From positions 1-61,395 of the forward strand of contig CCEZ01000011.1 of NCBI GenBank assembly GCA_000751555.1: 61,395 nucleotides of DNA, in the 5' to 3' direction. The notes under the pieces are model-generated. The model saw nothing but the letters and a program-made list of their open reading frames with translations, had not been told where the DNA came from and did not search any database. This DNA comes from Anaerosalibacter massiliensis. GTDB lineage: Bacteria > Bacillota > Clostridia > Tissierellales > Sporanaerobacteraceae. Shown here piece after piece: positions 8,858 through 17,790 of the stretch (position 1 is the first letter of the stretch; each line of letters starts with the position of its first letter). A program made the position numbers and the translations under genes.

Positions 8858-10323
8858 ATAAGAGGAATGAATTTAGTATTATCATCATTTCCACCTTTTA
8901 ACTTGGCTATACAATTTTCAATTATATTTATTCCTTCAACTATTTTATCTTTATTTACAGAGCCAAAGCTCAATCTGATAAAATTAGTCTCTTCATTGTG
9001 TCCTTCAATAAAGAATATTTCTCCAGGTACAATAATTACATTATTGCTAGCGCATTCATTATAAAGCTCTATACAATTTATATCTTTAGGTAATTTTAAC
9101 CAAAGGCTTAGTCCTCCATTAGGCTCTTTAAACCTTATTCCATATTTTTTAAGACTATTTATTTCTTTTAATATCAAATTATATTTTTCACTATAATCTT
9201 TCTGTACTCTTTCTATATGTTCTTTCCAAAAATTTTCTCTTAAATAGAGATCAAAAGCTCTTTGAATAAATCCAGAAGAAGATATATCTGCAGTATGTTT
9301 TGCTTTTATTATATCCTTAAAAAGTTTTTTAGGAGTTGTCAAAAATCCTAGTCTTAACCCTGGCATTAAAATCTTAGAAAAACTTTTAATATATATAACT
9401 TGATCATATATATCTATTGATTTTAAAGGAATTTTCTTTTTTTCATAAGATAGATCAGATAAGAAATCGTCTTCTATTATATAAAATTCATTTTCGTAAG
9501 CTAAATCTATAAGTTTCTCTTTCTTTATTTCACTATAGGAATAGGTAGTTGGACTTTGATAATTAGGCATTGTATATAAAAATTTAGGATGATATTTTTT
9601 TATATACTTTTCTAATATATCTAAATCTATTCCATCATTTTCCATAGGAATCCCTATAATATTGGCTCCTCTCGATTTGAAGGCAGCAACGGCTCCAGAA
9701 TAAGTAGGATTTTCTAAGAAAACATAATCACCAGGTTCAATTAAAGTCTTTGCTAATAAATCTATTCCCTGTTGACCGCCAGATATAATTTGTATTTGAG
9801 AAGCAGCTGCATTCATATGATAATTATCTTTTAAAAAATAGGATATAGATTCTCTAAGAGGGCCATATCCATTAATTTCTGGATATACAAATGCTTTACC
9901 CTTATCCCTGTCTAAAACTTCTATTAAAACCTGTTTAAACTCTTCTACAGGAAAAAGTTCTGGAGTTGGAGATACACTAGCAAAATTTATACTATTTTCA
10001 GAAAGAGATAATATTCCACTAGTCATAAGTTCCATATTTTCATCTATTAGATAATTAATATCTAAATCTTTGTTTAATCTGTTTACATAGGTACCGCTTC
10101 CTTTTTTAGAATATACATATCCTTCTTGTTCCAAAATTTTATAAGCATTTACTACGGTAATATTGTTAACCTTCAACTTTTTTGCTAAACTTCTAATAGA
10201 AGGAAGTTTAGCATTTTCTTGAAAAACTTCATCTTTTATTAGTTTTTCTATATTATCTGCTAATTGAAGGTATAAAGGCTTATTTAAATTTTTATCTAAT
10301 TGTATTATTATATTATTATTCAT
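8854..10323 (-). CDS. MocR/PdxR-type regulator: GntR winged helix fused to a PLP aminotransferase domain
   Basis: 489 residues. Residues about 10-75 form a GntR winged helix (LPSIRSLAKKLKVNNITVVNAYKILEQEGYV). Residues about 115-480 are a fold-type-I aminotransferase domain with GGQQGIDLLAKTL, the PNYQSPT segment and the PLP lysine in IKSFSKILMPGLRLG (about 320). Such proteins bind an aldehyde cofactor or its adduct and regulate a nearby transporter or biosynthetic gene. The neighbours here do not reveal the target. A 13-bp palindrome sits just upstream of the start, suggesting autoregulation. It faces a DUF5711 gene divergently. Confidence 0.92.
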   Translation of the reverse strand: MNNNIIIQLDKNLNKPLYLQLADNIEKLIKDEVFQENAKLPSIRSLAKKLKVNNITVVNAYKILEQEGYVYSKKGSGTYVNRLNKDLDINYLIDENMELMTSGILSLSENSINFASVSPTPELFPVEEFKQVLIEVLDRDKGKAFVYPEINGYGPLRESISYFLKDNYHMNAAASQIQIISGGQQGIDLLAKTLIEPGDYVFLENPTYSGAVAAFKSRGANIIGIPMENDGIDLDILEKYIKKYHPKFLYTMPNYQSPTTYSYSEIKKEKLIDLAYENEFYIIEDDFLSDLSYEKKKIPLKSIDIYDQVIYIKSFSKILMPGLRLGFLTTPKKLFKDIIKAKHTADISSSGFIQRAFDLYLRENFWKEHIERVQKDYSEKYNLILKEINSLKKYGIRFKEPNGGLSLWLKLPKDINCIELYNECASNNVIIVPGEIFFIEGHNEETNFIRLSFGSVNKDKIVEGINIIENCIAKLKGGNDDNTKFIPLI

Positions 10324-10340
10324 ACTTTAGCCTCCAAAAA

Positions 10341-10379
10341 ATAATTATTGTATTATAAATGTACCGATACAATAATTAT
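10341..10379. promoter_or_regulatory. palindromic operator between mocR and the divergent gene
   Basis: ATAATTATTGTAT at 10341-10353 and its exact inverse ATACAATAATTAT at 10367-10379, separated by 13 bases. It lies 17 bases upstream of the MocR start and 48 bases upstream of the divergent TTG start, where a GntR-class dimer would control either transcript. Confidence 0.6.
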
Positions 10380-10427
10380 ATCAGATATAAAAACTAGTGT
10401 AAAATAAAAAATAAAGGAGGGAAACTT

Positions 10428-11606
10428 TTGTCCAGAAAAAAGAATGTAAAGGCAAATAATAAAAAGAAATTTGAAAAAGAAAATATGGATCAAATAAGTA
10501 TCAGAGGTGTTAATCAAGAGAATATAGCTAAAAGAAATAATAATAAAAATAAAAAAATTAAATTATTTATTCTTATTTTTATTTTTGCTACAATAATTAT
10601 ACTAAATAGAGATTTTATAGAGAGTAATTTGCTAAAAGACTCTAATAAAACTCTTCAGGTGATACAAAAATATCCTACTATGCCAGGAGATAAGATTGGA
10701 TTTTATGATGATTTATTGATAAAATGGAATGGTAAATCTCTTATAGGGATAAATAATGATGGAACAAATAAGTGGGAAAAAAAGATAGATTTTGACAATC
10801 CATTAGTATTTTTAGGTAAAGATACTATTTATGTATGTGAAAGTAATACAGGAGATCTATATTTTTTAGATTTAAATGGCAAGAATATAAAAAGAATAGA
10901 ATTTAAAACACAAATAAAAAATATAGTGGAGAAAGATGAATTTATATTCATTACATTAGAATCTGAAGAAGGAGAAAAACTAACTGTTATAGATAAAGAA
11001 GGGGTAACTCAAATGAGTACTCCGCTTAATGGTGAAAGATTAGTTAATTTTATTTCTAATAGAGATGAAGATTATATTGCATTGTCTACACTTAGTATAA
11101 GAGATGGGGATTTAAATAGTAGGTTGATATTTTATAAGGGAAAGGGAGAATATATTTCAGATTTAGATTTTCATGAAGAAATTATAACCTCTATGGAATT
11201 TGTAGATGAAAACAGTATAACGGTTTTTACTGATAGTAAATTATATTTTATAGAAGATGGAAAAGTTTCATGGAAAAGAGAGCTAGATCCTATAAAGGAT
11301 ATGTATGTAAATAAAAAGAATAAGGATATATATATTTTGACAACAAATACATTAGAAAATATTTCATATGATAATAAATTGAAGAACAGTATACATCTAG
11401 AGCAGGATTATAAAAAGGTAGAGGGCTTTAATAAAGAAATATTATTAATAAGAGATCATGAAATTATAGGATTTAATAGAGGAAGGAAAAATTTAAAATA
11501 TGATAGCAAAGAAAAGATAGAGAGAGTACTTACAAGAGATTCAAATATTATATTAATTACTACTGACAGAGTGAACATAATGTCTGTAGAAAAAAACAAT
11601 AATTAA
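10428..11606 (+). CDS. DUF5711-like membrane-anchored beta-propeller protein
   Basis: 392 residues: a basic Lys/Asn-rich cytoplasmic tail (about 1-45), one membrane helix (LFILIFIFATIIILN, about 46-62), then an extracellular region of repeated beta-strand pairs with recurrent D-G turns (NNDGTNKWEKKI, DLNGKNIKRI, DKEGVTQM). This is the layout of the DUF5711/PQQ-propeller-like proteins of Clostridia. The start is a TTG eight bases after GGAGGG. Followed within 16 bases by a CvpA-family gene and then a membrane protein, so the three form a probable envelope-related operon. Function unknown. Confidence 0.7.
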   Translation: MSRKKNVKANNKKKFEKENMDQISIRGVNQENIAKRNNNKNKKIKLFILIFIFATIIILNRDFIESNLLKDSNKTLQVIQKYPTMPGDKIGFYDDLLIKWNGKSLIGINNDGTNKWEKKIDFDNPLVFLGKDTIYVCESNTGDLYFLDLNGKNIKRIEFKTQIKNIVEKDEFIFITLESEEGEKLTVIDKEGVTQMSTPLNGERLVNFISNRDEDYIALSTLSIRDGDLNSRLIFYKGKGEYISDLDFHEEIITSMEFVDENSITVFTDSKLYFIEDGKVSWKRELDPIKDMYVNKKNKDIYILTTNTLENISYDNKLKNSIHLEQDYKKVEGFNKEILLIRDHEIIGFNRGRKNLKYDSKEKIERVLTRDSNIILITTDRVNIMSVEKNNN

Positions 11607-11622
11607 AGTATGGTGAATAATT

Positions 11623-12237
11623 ATGAATTGGGTAGATTATTTAATAATATTTATAATAATTATAAACATTATTAGAAGTACAAAAATAGGACTAGTTAGA
11701 TCAATATTTAGTATTTTAAGGCTTTTAGTATCAATATATGTAGCAAAGCTTTATTATCCAGCTCTTTCTGGATATATAATAAAAACTCCATTTTTGCATA
11801 AAGGTTTTGAAAAGTTTTTTGGAGGAATAATAAATATACTATTTTATGGGAAGATTAAAGAAGGTGAAGGTCCATTATATAATATAGCTTCCCAAGGTTT
11901 AACAAAGATAGGAATAAATATAATTTCAATTCTAATAATTTACCTATTAGTTAGATGGTTATTAGGATATTTAGAAAGATTTATCTCCTTCTTATTTAAA
12001 GCTCCTATTTTGAAACAGTTAAATAGGTTTGGAGGATTCTTATTTGGACTAATAAGAGGAGTACTTATTTTATATTTAATATTTGCAATTATTACACCTA
12101 TACAATCTATTTATCCTCAAGGAGCTATACCTAAGGCTGTAGAAAATTCTATGCTTTCAGGATATTTTAAAAATCACAATATAATTATTGATTTTTTTGA
12201 TATAGATAAAAGCTCAGTTTTTCATAAAATCATATAA
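11623..12237 (+). CDS. CvpA family membrane protein
   Basis: 204 residues, four membrane segments, beginning NWVDYLIIFIIIINIIRSTKIGLVRSIFSI, which is the conserved N-terminal pattern of CvpA (colicin V production) proteins. A conserved C-terminal GGFLFGLIRGVLILYLIF helix is also typical. CvpA proteins are inner-membrane proteins of uncertain role in envelope homeostasis. It lies between the DUF5711-like gene and another membrane protein on the same strand. Confidence 0.8.
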   Translation: MNWVDYLIIFIIIINIIRSTKIGLVRSIFSILRLLVSIYVAKLYYPALSGYIIKTPFLHKGFEKFFGGIINILFYGKIKEGEGPLYNIASQGLTKIGINIISILIIYLLVRWLLGYLERFISFLFKAPILKQLNRFGGFLFGLIRGVLILYLIFAIITPIQSIYPQGAIPKAVENSMLSGYFKNHNIIIDFFDIDKSSVFHKII

Positions 12238-12261
12238 AATGTAATTTAGGGAGGTTTTTTT

Positions 12262-12891
12262 ATGGAGAAGCGAGACTATACATTTGGAATAGTTCTGGTA
12301 CTTGTAGGCATAGTTTTTCTTCTTTTAAACTTAAATATTATTTCTTTTAATTGGCTAATTTTAATATTATCTGTAATATTTTTATTAGTTTATGCTTATA
12401 AAAGGCAATTAGGATATTTATCCGCAGGATTGGTCCTTCTTGCCATATCAGTAGTATCTCTTATAGATCAGTATACATTTACAAATGTGAATATAAAGGG
12501 ATTTGTATTCTTATGGATATTAGGGATTATTTCCTTAAATATGTATTCTAAATATGAAACAAGAGGATACCTTATTTTTGGATGCTTACTTCCAGCTATA
12601 GGAACTTATTCTCTCATAGATGAAATTTTTATTAAAGACACAGCTTGGGTATTTTTCTTATTTTTATCAATAGCCTTTTATATTATTTACTTATTAGAAT
12701 ATAGAAGACTAGGTACTGAATGGCCAAAAACCCTATCTATTATAATGATTGCACTATCTTTATTAACTTTACTTACATCAAAGACTTACATGAAATTTGG
12801 ATTTTGGAGATTTATATCCTATCTATGGCCTTTATTGTTAATAGGTATAGGTATTAAAATAATTTATAATATGATTAAATATAATAAATAG
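12262..12891 (+). CDS. polytopic membrane protein, LiaF/DUF5668-like N-terminus
   Basis: 209 residues with about seven hydrophobic segments. The first 60 residues (FGIVLVLVGIVFLLLNLNI) look like the four-helix LiaI/LiaF-type domain, and the last segment LWPLLLIGIGIKIIYN repeats that pattern. Start ATG after GGGAGG. Last gene of the plus-strand operon, ending inside a perfect palindrome shared with the convergent cluster. Genes with this domain often accompany the DUF2089 and SHOCT-like proteins found immediately downstream on the other strand. Confidence 0.6.
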   Translation: MEKRDYTFGIVLVLVGIVFLLLNLNIISFNWLILILSVIFLLVYAYKRQLGYLSAGLVLLAISVVSLIDQYTFTNVNIKGFVFLWILGIISLNMYSKYETRGYLIFGCLLPAIGTYSLIDEIFIKDTAWVFFLFLSIAFYIIYLLEYRRLGTEWPKTLSIIMIALSLLTLLTSKTYMKFGFWRFISYLWPLLLIGIGIKIIYNMIKYNK

Positions 12892-12924
12892 TAGAATAAT
12901 CCTGACTAGTCAGGATTATTCTAC
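12891..12924. terminator. perfect 34-bp palindromic bidirectional terminator
   Basis: GTAGAATAATCCTGACT at 12891-12907 is followed at once by its exact complement. It covers the stop codons of both converging genes. Confidence 0.8.
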
Positions 12925-13287
12925 TATTATTTCTACTTTTTCTCCATTTTCACTTTCAATATCTACTATTTTTCCTTGGGCACCATCTTTAATAGCTTCT
13001 AATATTTCTTTTAAATCATTTTCATCTAGTCCAGCATCTTTTAGTTCAGGAACAAATTTATGAGACATTTTCATTCCTATATTTACAAGAGAAATAGGAA
13101 CATTTACATTGACTTTTGTGTCTTTATCTGGTTCAATAACTCTTATCTTTAGCCATTTAGGAGTATTTTGATCAATATCTTCTACTTCTTCATTTTCTTC
13201 TAGAGTATTTAATAAACTAAGTCCTTCTTCTGCAGTTATTTTATTTTCTTCTACCATTTTAAGAATTTGCTTTTTTTCTTCGAACAT
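12916..13287 (-). CDS. SHOCT-like domain protein of the DUF2089 cluster
   Basis: 123 residues. The N-terminus EEKKQILKMVEENKITAEEGLSLLNTLEE is a bihelical SHOCT-like module. The middle (KWLKIRVIEPDKDTKVNVNVPISLV) and C-terminal acidic strands (GKIVDIESENGEKVEIIVE) form a beta-rich domain common next to DUF2089 genes. No membrane segment. Preceded by AGAGGGGGG. It is the last gene of a three-gene minus-strand operon and is paralogous in layout to the gene at 13684. Its partner proteins usually tie these cassettes to membrane-stress or lipid-related control, but no function is demonstrated by sequence. Confidence 0.6.
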   Translation of the reverse strand: MFEEKKQILKMVEENKITAEEGLSLLNTLEENEEVEDIDQNTPKWLKIRVIEPDKDTKVNVNVPISLVNIGMKMSHKFVPELKDAGLDENDLKEILEAIKDGAQGKIVDIESENGEKVEIIVE

Positions 13288-13303
13288 TTAAAGCCCCCCT
13301 CTA

Positions 13304-13669
13304 TTATTGATTTTTTAATAATTTTAATGCTTCTTGAGAATTTATTTCACCAGAACTAAGTTTTTCCAATACTTCTTTTTTATTTACTCTAGAGGTATAT
13401 TCAGGACTATAACCTAAGGCTTCTATAACATCTTCTAATTTATTTCGTACAGTAGGGTATGATATACTTAGTTCTTTTTCTATTTCCTTTATATTTCCTC
13501 TATTTTTGATAAAAACTTCTATAAAATATTTTTGTTCATCAGAGAGTTTGCAGAATTTGCATAAAGTAAAATGGCCTTCTATATGAGTATCACAGTACTT
13601 GCAAGATAGTTTAGTAACTTCCATAGGTTTTCCACAAACAGGACATTTGCCTATAACTTCTTTTTTCAT
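13304..13669 (-). CDS. DUF2089 family zinc-ribbon/HTH protein
   Basis: 121 residues. Two zinc knuckles, CPVCGKPM and CKYCDTHIEG with CKFC following, occupy residues 8-45. Residues 46-90 contain a helix-turn-helix (NIKEIEKELSISYPTVRNKLEDVIEALGY), and the C-terminus ends in a short SHOCT-like helix pair. This is the DUF2089 pattern, a probable DNA-binding regulator. The ATG at 13669 is chosen because AAAGGTG lies eight bases before it; the GTG nine bases upstream is part of that site. It probably controls its own operon. Confidence 0.8.
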   Translation of the reverse strand: MKKEVIGKCPVCGKPMEVTKLSCKYCDTHIEGHFTLCKFCKLSDEQKYFIEVFIKNRGNIKEIEKELSISYPTVRNKLEDVIEALGYSPEYTSRVNKKEVLEKLSSGEINSQEALKLLKNQ

Positions 13670-13683
13670 TTTTATCACCTTTC

Positions 13684-14085
13684 TTATAAAACAGTTATTT
13701 TGATTTCAGTATCTTTTCCTTCTTGAACGTATATAAAATTAAAAGGTCCACAATTCTTTAACTCTTTAAAGATTAAATTCAAATCTATTTCATTTAATAT
13801 ATTTAATGCTGTATTTAAATCTTTATCTATATTTTTTTTCTTTTTCAATGAAAACTTAGCTATAATTATTCCTATTTTAGAAAAAGATTTTAAAAACCAA
13901 AAATGTATACTAGGTAAATTTATATAGGTATTATCTTCTTCATCTTTTATAAATATTTTTAATTTAGAAGCTTTTTTAATCTTTTTTGTTTTAACAGATT
14001 CCTTTTTTATTAGTTTAATAGCTTTTTCACAATTAATTTTCCCCTGTTCCACCTGTTTAAGAATTTCGCTAATGCTATTTCCCAA
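13684..14085 (-). CDS. SHOCT-like protein, paralogue of 12916-13287
   Basis: 133 residues. The N-terminal helix pair ISEILKQVEQGKINCEKAIKLIKKE matches the short bihelical module of the gene at 12916. A Lys-rich linker and a segment resembling the beta-region of the paralogue (KIFIKDEEDNTYINLPSI, then TEIKITVL at the end) follow. TTG start preceded by AAAGGAGGG. First gene of the operon with the DUF2089 regulator. Divergent from yedF across a 294-base AT-rich gap. Function unknown. Confidence 0.55.
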   Translation of the reverse strand: MGNSISEILKQVEQGKINCEKAIKLIKKESVKTKKIKKASKLKIFIKDEEDNTYINLPSIHFWFLKSFSKIGIIIAKFSLKKKKNIDKDLNTALNILNEIDLNLIFKELKNCGPFNFIYVQEGKDTEIKITVL

Positions 14086-14379
14086 AAAAACCCTCCTTTA
14101 TAAAATACCTTAAATAAATTTGTCATATGAAGTTTTAAGGGTATAATAAATAATGTATTTAATAATATTATATTATCTATTATTTATAATGTCAATTATA
14201 TATTTAAATATATTAATGTTTTTATTAAATATATTAAGTTTATAAAAATAAAAAATTAAGATGACTATAGATTTTATATATAGTAAATTAAGAATTATAT
14301 ACTTTATCTATAACTAATGTGAATATCCATTTTTGTTAGTATAATATATCTATATACTAGATAATAAGGAGGAATTTTA
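14086..14379. other. AT-rich intergenic region between the divergent DUF2089 and yedF transcripts
   Basis: No coding frame is supported. A TATAAT at 14340-14345, about 34 bases before yedF, is a reasonable -10 element for that gene, though no good -35 is seen at the usual distance. Promoters for both directions must lie here. Confidence 0.5.
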
Positions 14380-14973
14380 ATGAGAAAAGAAGTAGATGCA
14401 AGGGGAGAAGCTTGTCCAAAACCTGTTATAATGACTAAGAAAGCATTAGATGGAATAAGTGATGGTATAGTATTGACCATTGTAGATAATGAAGTAGCAA
14501 AGGAAAATGTATCAAAACTAGCAAAGAGTTCAGGTTATGAATTTAAAGTAGATAAAAAAAGCGATAGTGAGTTCTATATTGAAATAACTAAGGGAGAGGC
14601 AGAAGAAGCTAATGTATGTATTCCTGATACATTTAAAGATATGACTATTGCCATTAGCTCTTCTACTATGGGAAATGGTTCTGAAGAATTAGGAAAAATA
14701 CTTATGAAAAGTTTTATTTATACTTTAACTGAATCAATTCCATATCCAGCTACATTAGTATTTTATAATGGAGGAGTTCATTTAACTTGTGAAGGTTCTG
14801 AGGTAATTGATGATTTAAAGAAATTAGAAGAAGAGGGAGTAGAAATACTTTCTTGTGGTACATGCTTAGATTTCTTTGAGATTCAAGATAAGCTAAAAGT
14901 AGGTGGCATAACTAACATGTACACTATATTAGAAAAATTAAAAAATCCTACAAATACTATTACTATTAGTTAG
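14380..14973 (+). CDS. yedF: YedF-type sulfurtransferase-like selenium metabolism protein
   Basis: 197 residues. Residues 1-72 are a TusA/SirA domain with the motif DARGEACPKPVIMTKKAL, keeping the catalytic Cys of CPKP. Residues about 90-195 are a DsrE-like domain containing STMGNGSEELGKILMKSF and the second cysteine cluster ILSCGTCLDF. This two-domain layout is the selenium-metabolism YedF family, linked in selenium-using anaerobes to selenophosphate or selenocysteine traits. It lies 12 bases before a DUF3343 gene, its usual partner. Confidence 0.88.
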   Translation: MRKEVDARGEACPKPVIMTKKALDGISDGIVLTIVDNEVAKENVSKLAKSSGYEFKVDKKSDSEFYIEITKGEAEEANVCIPDTFKDMTIAISSSTMGNGSEELGKILMKSFIYTLTESIPYPATLVFYNGGVHLTCEGSEVIDDLKKLEEEGVEILSCGTCLDFFEIQDKLKVGGITNMYTILEKLKNPTNTITIS

Positions 14974-14985
14974 GAGTATGTTATA

Positions 14986-15255
14986 ATGATAGCTAAACAA
15001 TTTGGAATTTTAACTTTTGAATCCACACATCATGCTATAGAAGGGGAGAAATTATTTAAGAGTATAGGATTAGATTTTAAAACTATACCTACACCTAGAG
15101 AAATAACTTCTAGTTGTGGCCTTTCTATTAAATTTTATTTAAAGGATATAAACAAAATTAAAGAAATAATTAATAAAAACAAATTAGCTATTAAAGGTAT
15201 ATATAAATTTTGGAAAGAAAATGGTAGAAATCATATAGAAAAAATTTGTTGTTAG
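14986..15255 (+). CDS. DUF3343 putative Se/S carrier-like protein
   Basis: 89 residues. The pattern FGILTFESTHHAIEGEKLFKSIGLDFKTIPTPREITSSCG is diagnostic of the DUF3343 (putative Se/S carrier) family. A Cys lies in ITSSCGLS at about residue 45, and the protein ends in a Cys-Cys pair. Probably partners YedF directly upstream in moving persulfide or selenide. Start ATG after TAGGAG. No selenocysteine codon is needed to read the gene. Confidence 0.85.
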   Translation: MIAKQFGILTFESTHHAIEGEKLFKSIGLDFKTIPTPREITSSCGLSIKFYLKDINKIKEIINKNKLAIKGIYKFWKENGRNHIEKICC

Positions 15256-15265
15256 GAGAGATATA

Positions 15266-16117
15266 ATGCAAGGGACTTTAGAATTTTTAAAGGGCATATT
15301 TATAAATAAAAATGAAGATTTAACTATATTAGGCAAACTAATTAAAATAGCTTTAATATTCTTACTAGTAAAGATAGGTATCAAGATTTTCAATACTATA
15401 ATAGATAAATCCATGGAAAGAAAAAGTAGACTTAAATTTGGCGTGGATGAGAAAAAAGCTAATACCCTTGCAGCTATATTAAAGAATTTGAGTAAATATG
15501 TATTTTATTTTATAGGACTTGTACCAGCGTTAGAGTTATTTGGTATAAAAACTACTTCTATACTAGCTACAGCTGGTATAGGAGGATTAGCTATAGGATT
15601 TGGAGCTCAAAGTCTTGTAAAGGATGTTATAACTGGTTTCTTTATTTTATTTGAAGATCAATTTTCTGTTGGAGATTATGTAAAAGTTGAAGGTTATGAA
15701 GGAATAGTTGAAGAAATGGGGCTTAGGGTTACTAAAATTAGAGGATTTTCTGGTGAACTATATATAATTCCCAATAGCAATATACAAATAGTTACTAATG
15801 GCACTAAAGGAGCTATGAGATCATTAGTAGAAGTAAGCATATCTTATGAAGAAGATATAGATAAGGCTATGAAAGTTTTAGAGAAAATTTGTAAGGAATT
15901 AAAAGATACAGAAAATAGTATTGTAGAAGGACCTACAGTTTTAGGAGTTTCTAAATTAGGTGAGTATGATATAGTTTTAACTATAGTAGCTAAGACAGAT
16001 GCTATGGAACAGTGGAGAATAGAAAGGATTTTAAGAAAAAGAATAAAAGAAGAGTTTGATAATGAAAATATAGAAATACCTTATCCAAAAAGAGTAGTTA
16101 TTGAAAAAAAGGTTTAA
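15266..16117 (+). CDS. small-conductance mechanosensitive channel (MscS family)
   Basis: 283 residues. An amphipathic start, about three membrane segments, and the conserved pore-lining and beta-domain signature: LATAGIGGLAIGFGAQSLVKDVITGFFILFEDQFSVGDYVKV, followed by VEEMGLRVTKIRGFSGELYIIPNSNI. This matches MscS/YnaI-type channels that release solutes on osmotic downshock. Translation starts at ATG after AGGAGAG, 10 bases after the DUF3343 gene, so the three genes are one transcript. Confidence 0.95.
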   Translation: MQGTLEFLKGIFINKNEDLTILGKLIKIALIFLLVKIGIKIFNTIIDKSMERKSRLKFGVDEKKANTLAAILKNLSKYVFYFIGLVPALELFGIKTTSILATAGIGGLAIGFGAQSLVKDVITGFFILFEDQFSVGDYVKVEGYEGIVEEMGLRVTKIRGFSGELYIIPNSNIQIVTNGTKGAMRSLVEVSISYEEDIDKAMKVLEKICKELKDTENSIVEGPTVLGVSKLGEYDIVLTIVAKTDAMEQWRIERILRKRIKEEFDNENIEIPYPKRVVIEKKV

Positions 16118-16130
16118 CAGGAGGGTTTTT

Positions 16131-16343
16131 ATGATTAAAAAATATAATGTAGGAGATATAGTTTCTTTAAAAAAACAACATCCTTGTGGAACAAATGAAT
16201 GGGAAGTTTTAAGAACTGGAATAGATATGAAACTTAAATGCTTAGGGTGTGAGAGACAAATTTGGATACCTAGGATTGATTTTGAAAGAAGGGTTAGAAA
16301 AATATATAAAGATGGCAAATGGGAAAGTATTAATAAAAGTTAA
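16131..16343 (+). CDS. DUF951 family small zinc-site protein
   Basis: 70 residues beginning MIKKYNVGDIVSLKKQHPCG, with NEWEVLRTGIDMKLKCLGCERQIWIPR in the middle. This is the DUF951 pattern, a short beta-barrel-like protein with a CxxC pair and one upstream Cys. Often found near mscS and rpsF in Firmicutes, as here. The start ATG is chosen because AGGAGGG precedes it by six bases. Function unknown, possibly nucleic-acid binding. Confidence 0.88.
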   Translation: MIKKYNVGDIVSLKKQHPCGTNEWEVLRTGIDMKLKCLGCERQIWIPRIDFERRVRKIYKDGKWESINKS

Positions 16344-16486
16344 TATTGTTGTAACCAGATTATTACAAAGTTATAGCTGTATTTTTGTAAATTATAATTA
16401 GACAACTTACTTATAAAATGATAAAATATAAATTACAAAGCGTTTTATAGAACAGGAAAACGTTTTTTAAATAGGAGGTGCTCTTT

Positions 16487-17686
16487 GTGAGTTTAAGGTA
16501 TGCTAAACGTATGGATAATATTAAAGCTTCAGAAATTCGTGAATTATTAAAGCTTACTCAAAAGCCAGAGGTGATTTCTTTTGCTGGTGGTCTTCCAGCA
16601 CCAGAACTATTTCCAGTGGAGGAATTGAAGAAGGTATCTTTAAAGGTATCGGATGAACAAGGTACTGCTGCTTTACAGTATGGACCTACAGAAGGCTATG
16701 AGCCATTGAGAGAACAAATAACAAAAAGAATGGAGAAAATAGGTGTTAAAGCTAAACCAGAGAATATATTAGTTACTAGTGGTTCTCAACAAGGATTGGA
16801 TTTTTCTGCAAAGATATTTATAAATCCAGGTGATATAATACTTTGTGAAAGTCCTAGTTATATGGGCGCAATAAATGCATTTAAGGCTTATGAACCTAAA
16901 TTTATTGGAGTTCCTACAGATGAAGATGGTATGATAATGGAAGAATTGGAGGATATATTAAAAAATAATGATAGAGTTAGGTTTATATATGTAATACCAG
17001 ATTTCCAAAATCCCTCTGGCAGAACATGGTCCATTGAAAGAAGAAAAAGACTTATAGAATTGGCAAATGAGTATAATATAGCAATAGTTGAAGATAATCC
17101 CTATGGAGAATTAAGATTTGAAGGAGAATATTATCCATCTGTTAAACATTATGATACCGAAGGTAGAGTCATATTTTTAGGTACATTTTCTAAAATATTC
17201 TGTCCAGGTTTAAGACTTGGCTGGGTGTATGCAGAAAAAGAAGTACTTAATAAATACGTTCTTGCTAAACAGGGTTCAGACTTACAATCTAGTACCATAT
17301 CTCAAATGCAAATAGCTAAATTTTTAGAAGAATATGATATAGAAAAACATATTGAAAAATTGAAGGAAGTTTATAAGAACAGAAGAGATATAATGATTAA
17401 TACTATGAAAGAAGAGTTTCCAGAGGAAGTTAAATTTACCAATCCTCAAGGAGGATTGTTTACATGGGTTGTTCTTCCAGAGTATATGAATGCAAGAGAT
17501 TTAGCAGTTAAAGCTCTTGAAAAAAATGTAGCATTTGTTCCGGGAGGATCTTTCTTCCCAAACGGAGGCAATGAAAATACATTGAGACTTAACTATTCTA
17601 ATATGGATGAGGAAAAAATAAAAATAGGAATTAAAAGACTTGCAGATGCTATAAAAGATATGATGAAAGAAACTCAAAAAGCATAG
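16487..17686 (+). CDS. PLP-dependent aminotransferase (2-aminoadipate/aromatic type, MocR-like fold without HTH)
   Basis: 399 residues, fold-type-I aminotransferase. ISFAGGLPAPELFP near the N-terminus, TSGSQQGLDFSAKIFINPGD, VIPDFQNPSGRTWS and the PLP lysine in FLGTFSKIFCPGLRLGWVY (about 237) place it with the LysN/ARO8-like aminotransferases that convert branched, aromatic or 2-aminoadipate substrates to keto acids. GTG start after AGGAGGTG with six bases between; a GTG nine bases upstream lies in that site. It stands alone between terminators. Role in amino-acid fermentation is inferred. Confidence 0.9.
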   Translation: MSLRYAKRMDNIKASEIRELLKLTQKPEVISFAGGLPAPELFPVEELKKVSLKVSDEQGTAALQYGPTEGYEPLREQITKRMEKIGVKAKPENILVTSGSQQGLDFSAKIFINPGDIILCESPSYMGAINAFKAYEPKFIGVPTDEDGMIMEELEDILKNNDRVRFIYVIPDFQNPSGRTWSIERRKRLIELANEYNIAIVEDNPYGELRFEGEYYPSVKHYDTEGRVIFLGTFSKIFCPGLRLGWVYAEKEVLNKYVLAKQGSDLQSSTISQMQIAKFLEEYDIEKHIEKLKEVYKNRRDIMINTMKEEFPEEVKFTNPQGGLFTWVVLPEYMNARDLAVKALEKNVAFVPGGSFFPNGGNENTLRLNYSNMDEEKIKIGIKRLADAIKDMMKETQKA

Positions 17687-17700
17687 TGTATAAATTAATT

Positions 17701-17735
17701 AAAGCTATCTTAGAACTATTCTAAGATAGCTTTTT
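17701..17735 (+). terminator. terminator after the aminotransferase
   Basis: AGCTATCTTAGAA and TTCTAAGATAGCT form a 12-13-bp stem followed by TTTTT. Confidence 0.9.
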
Positions 17736-17790
17736 GTACAAATATATTGCAAAATAAAAATATAAATGTTATAATTCTATAGAATCCTTG

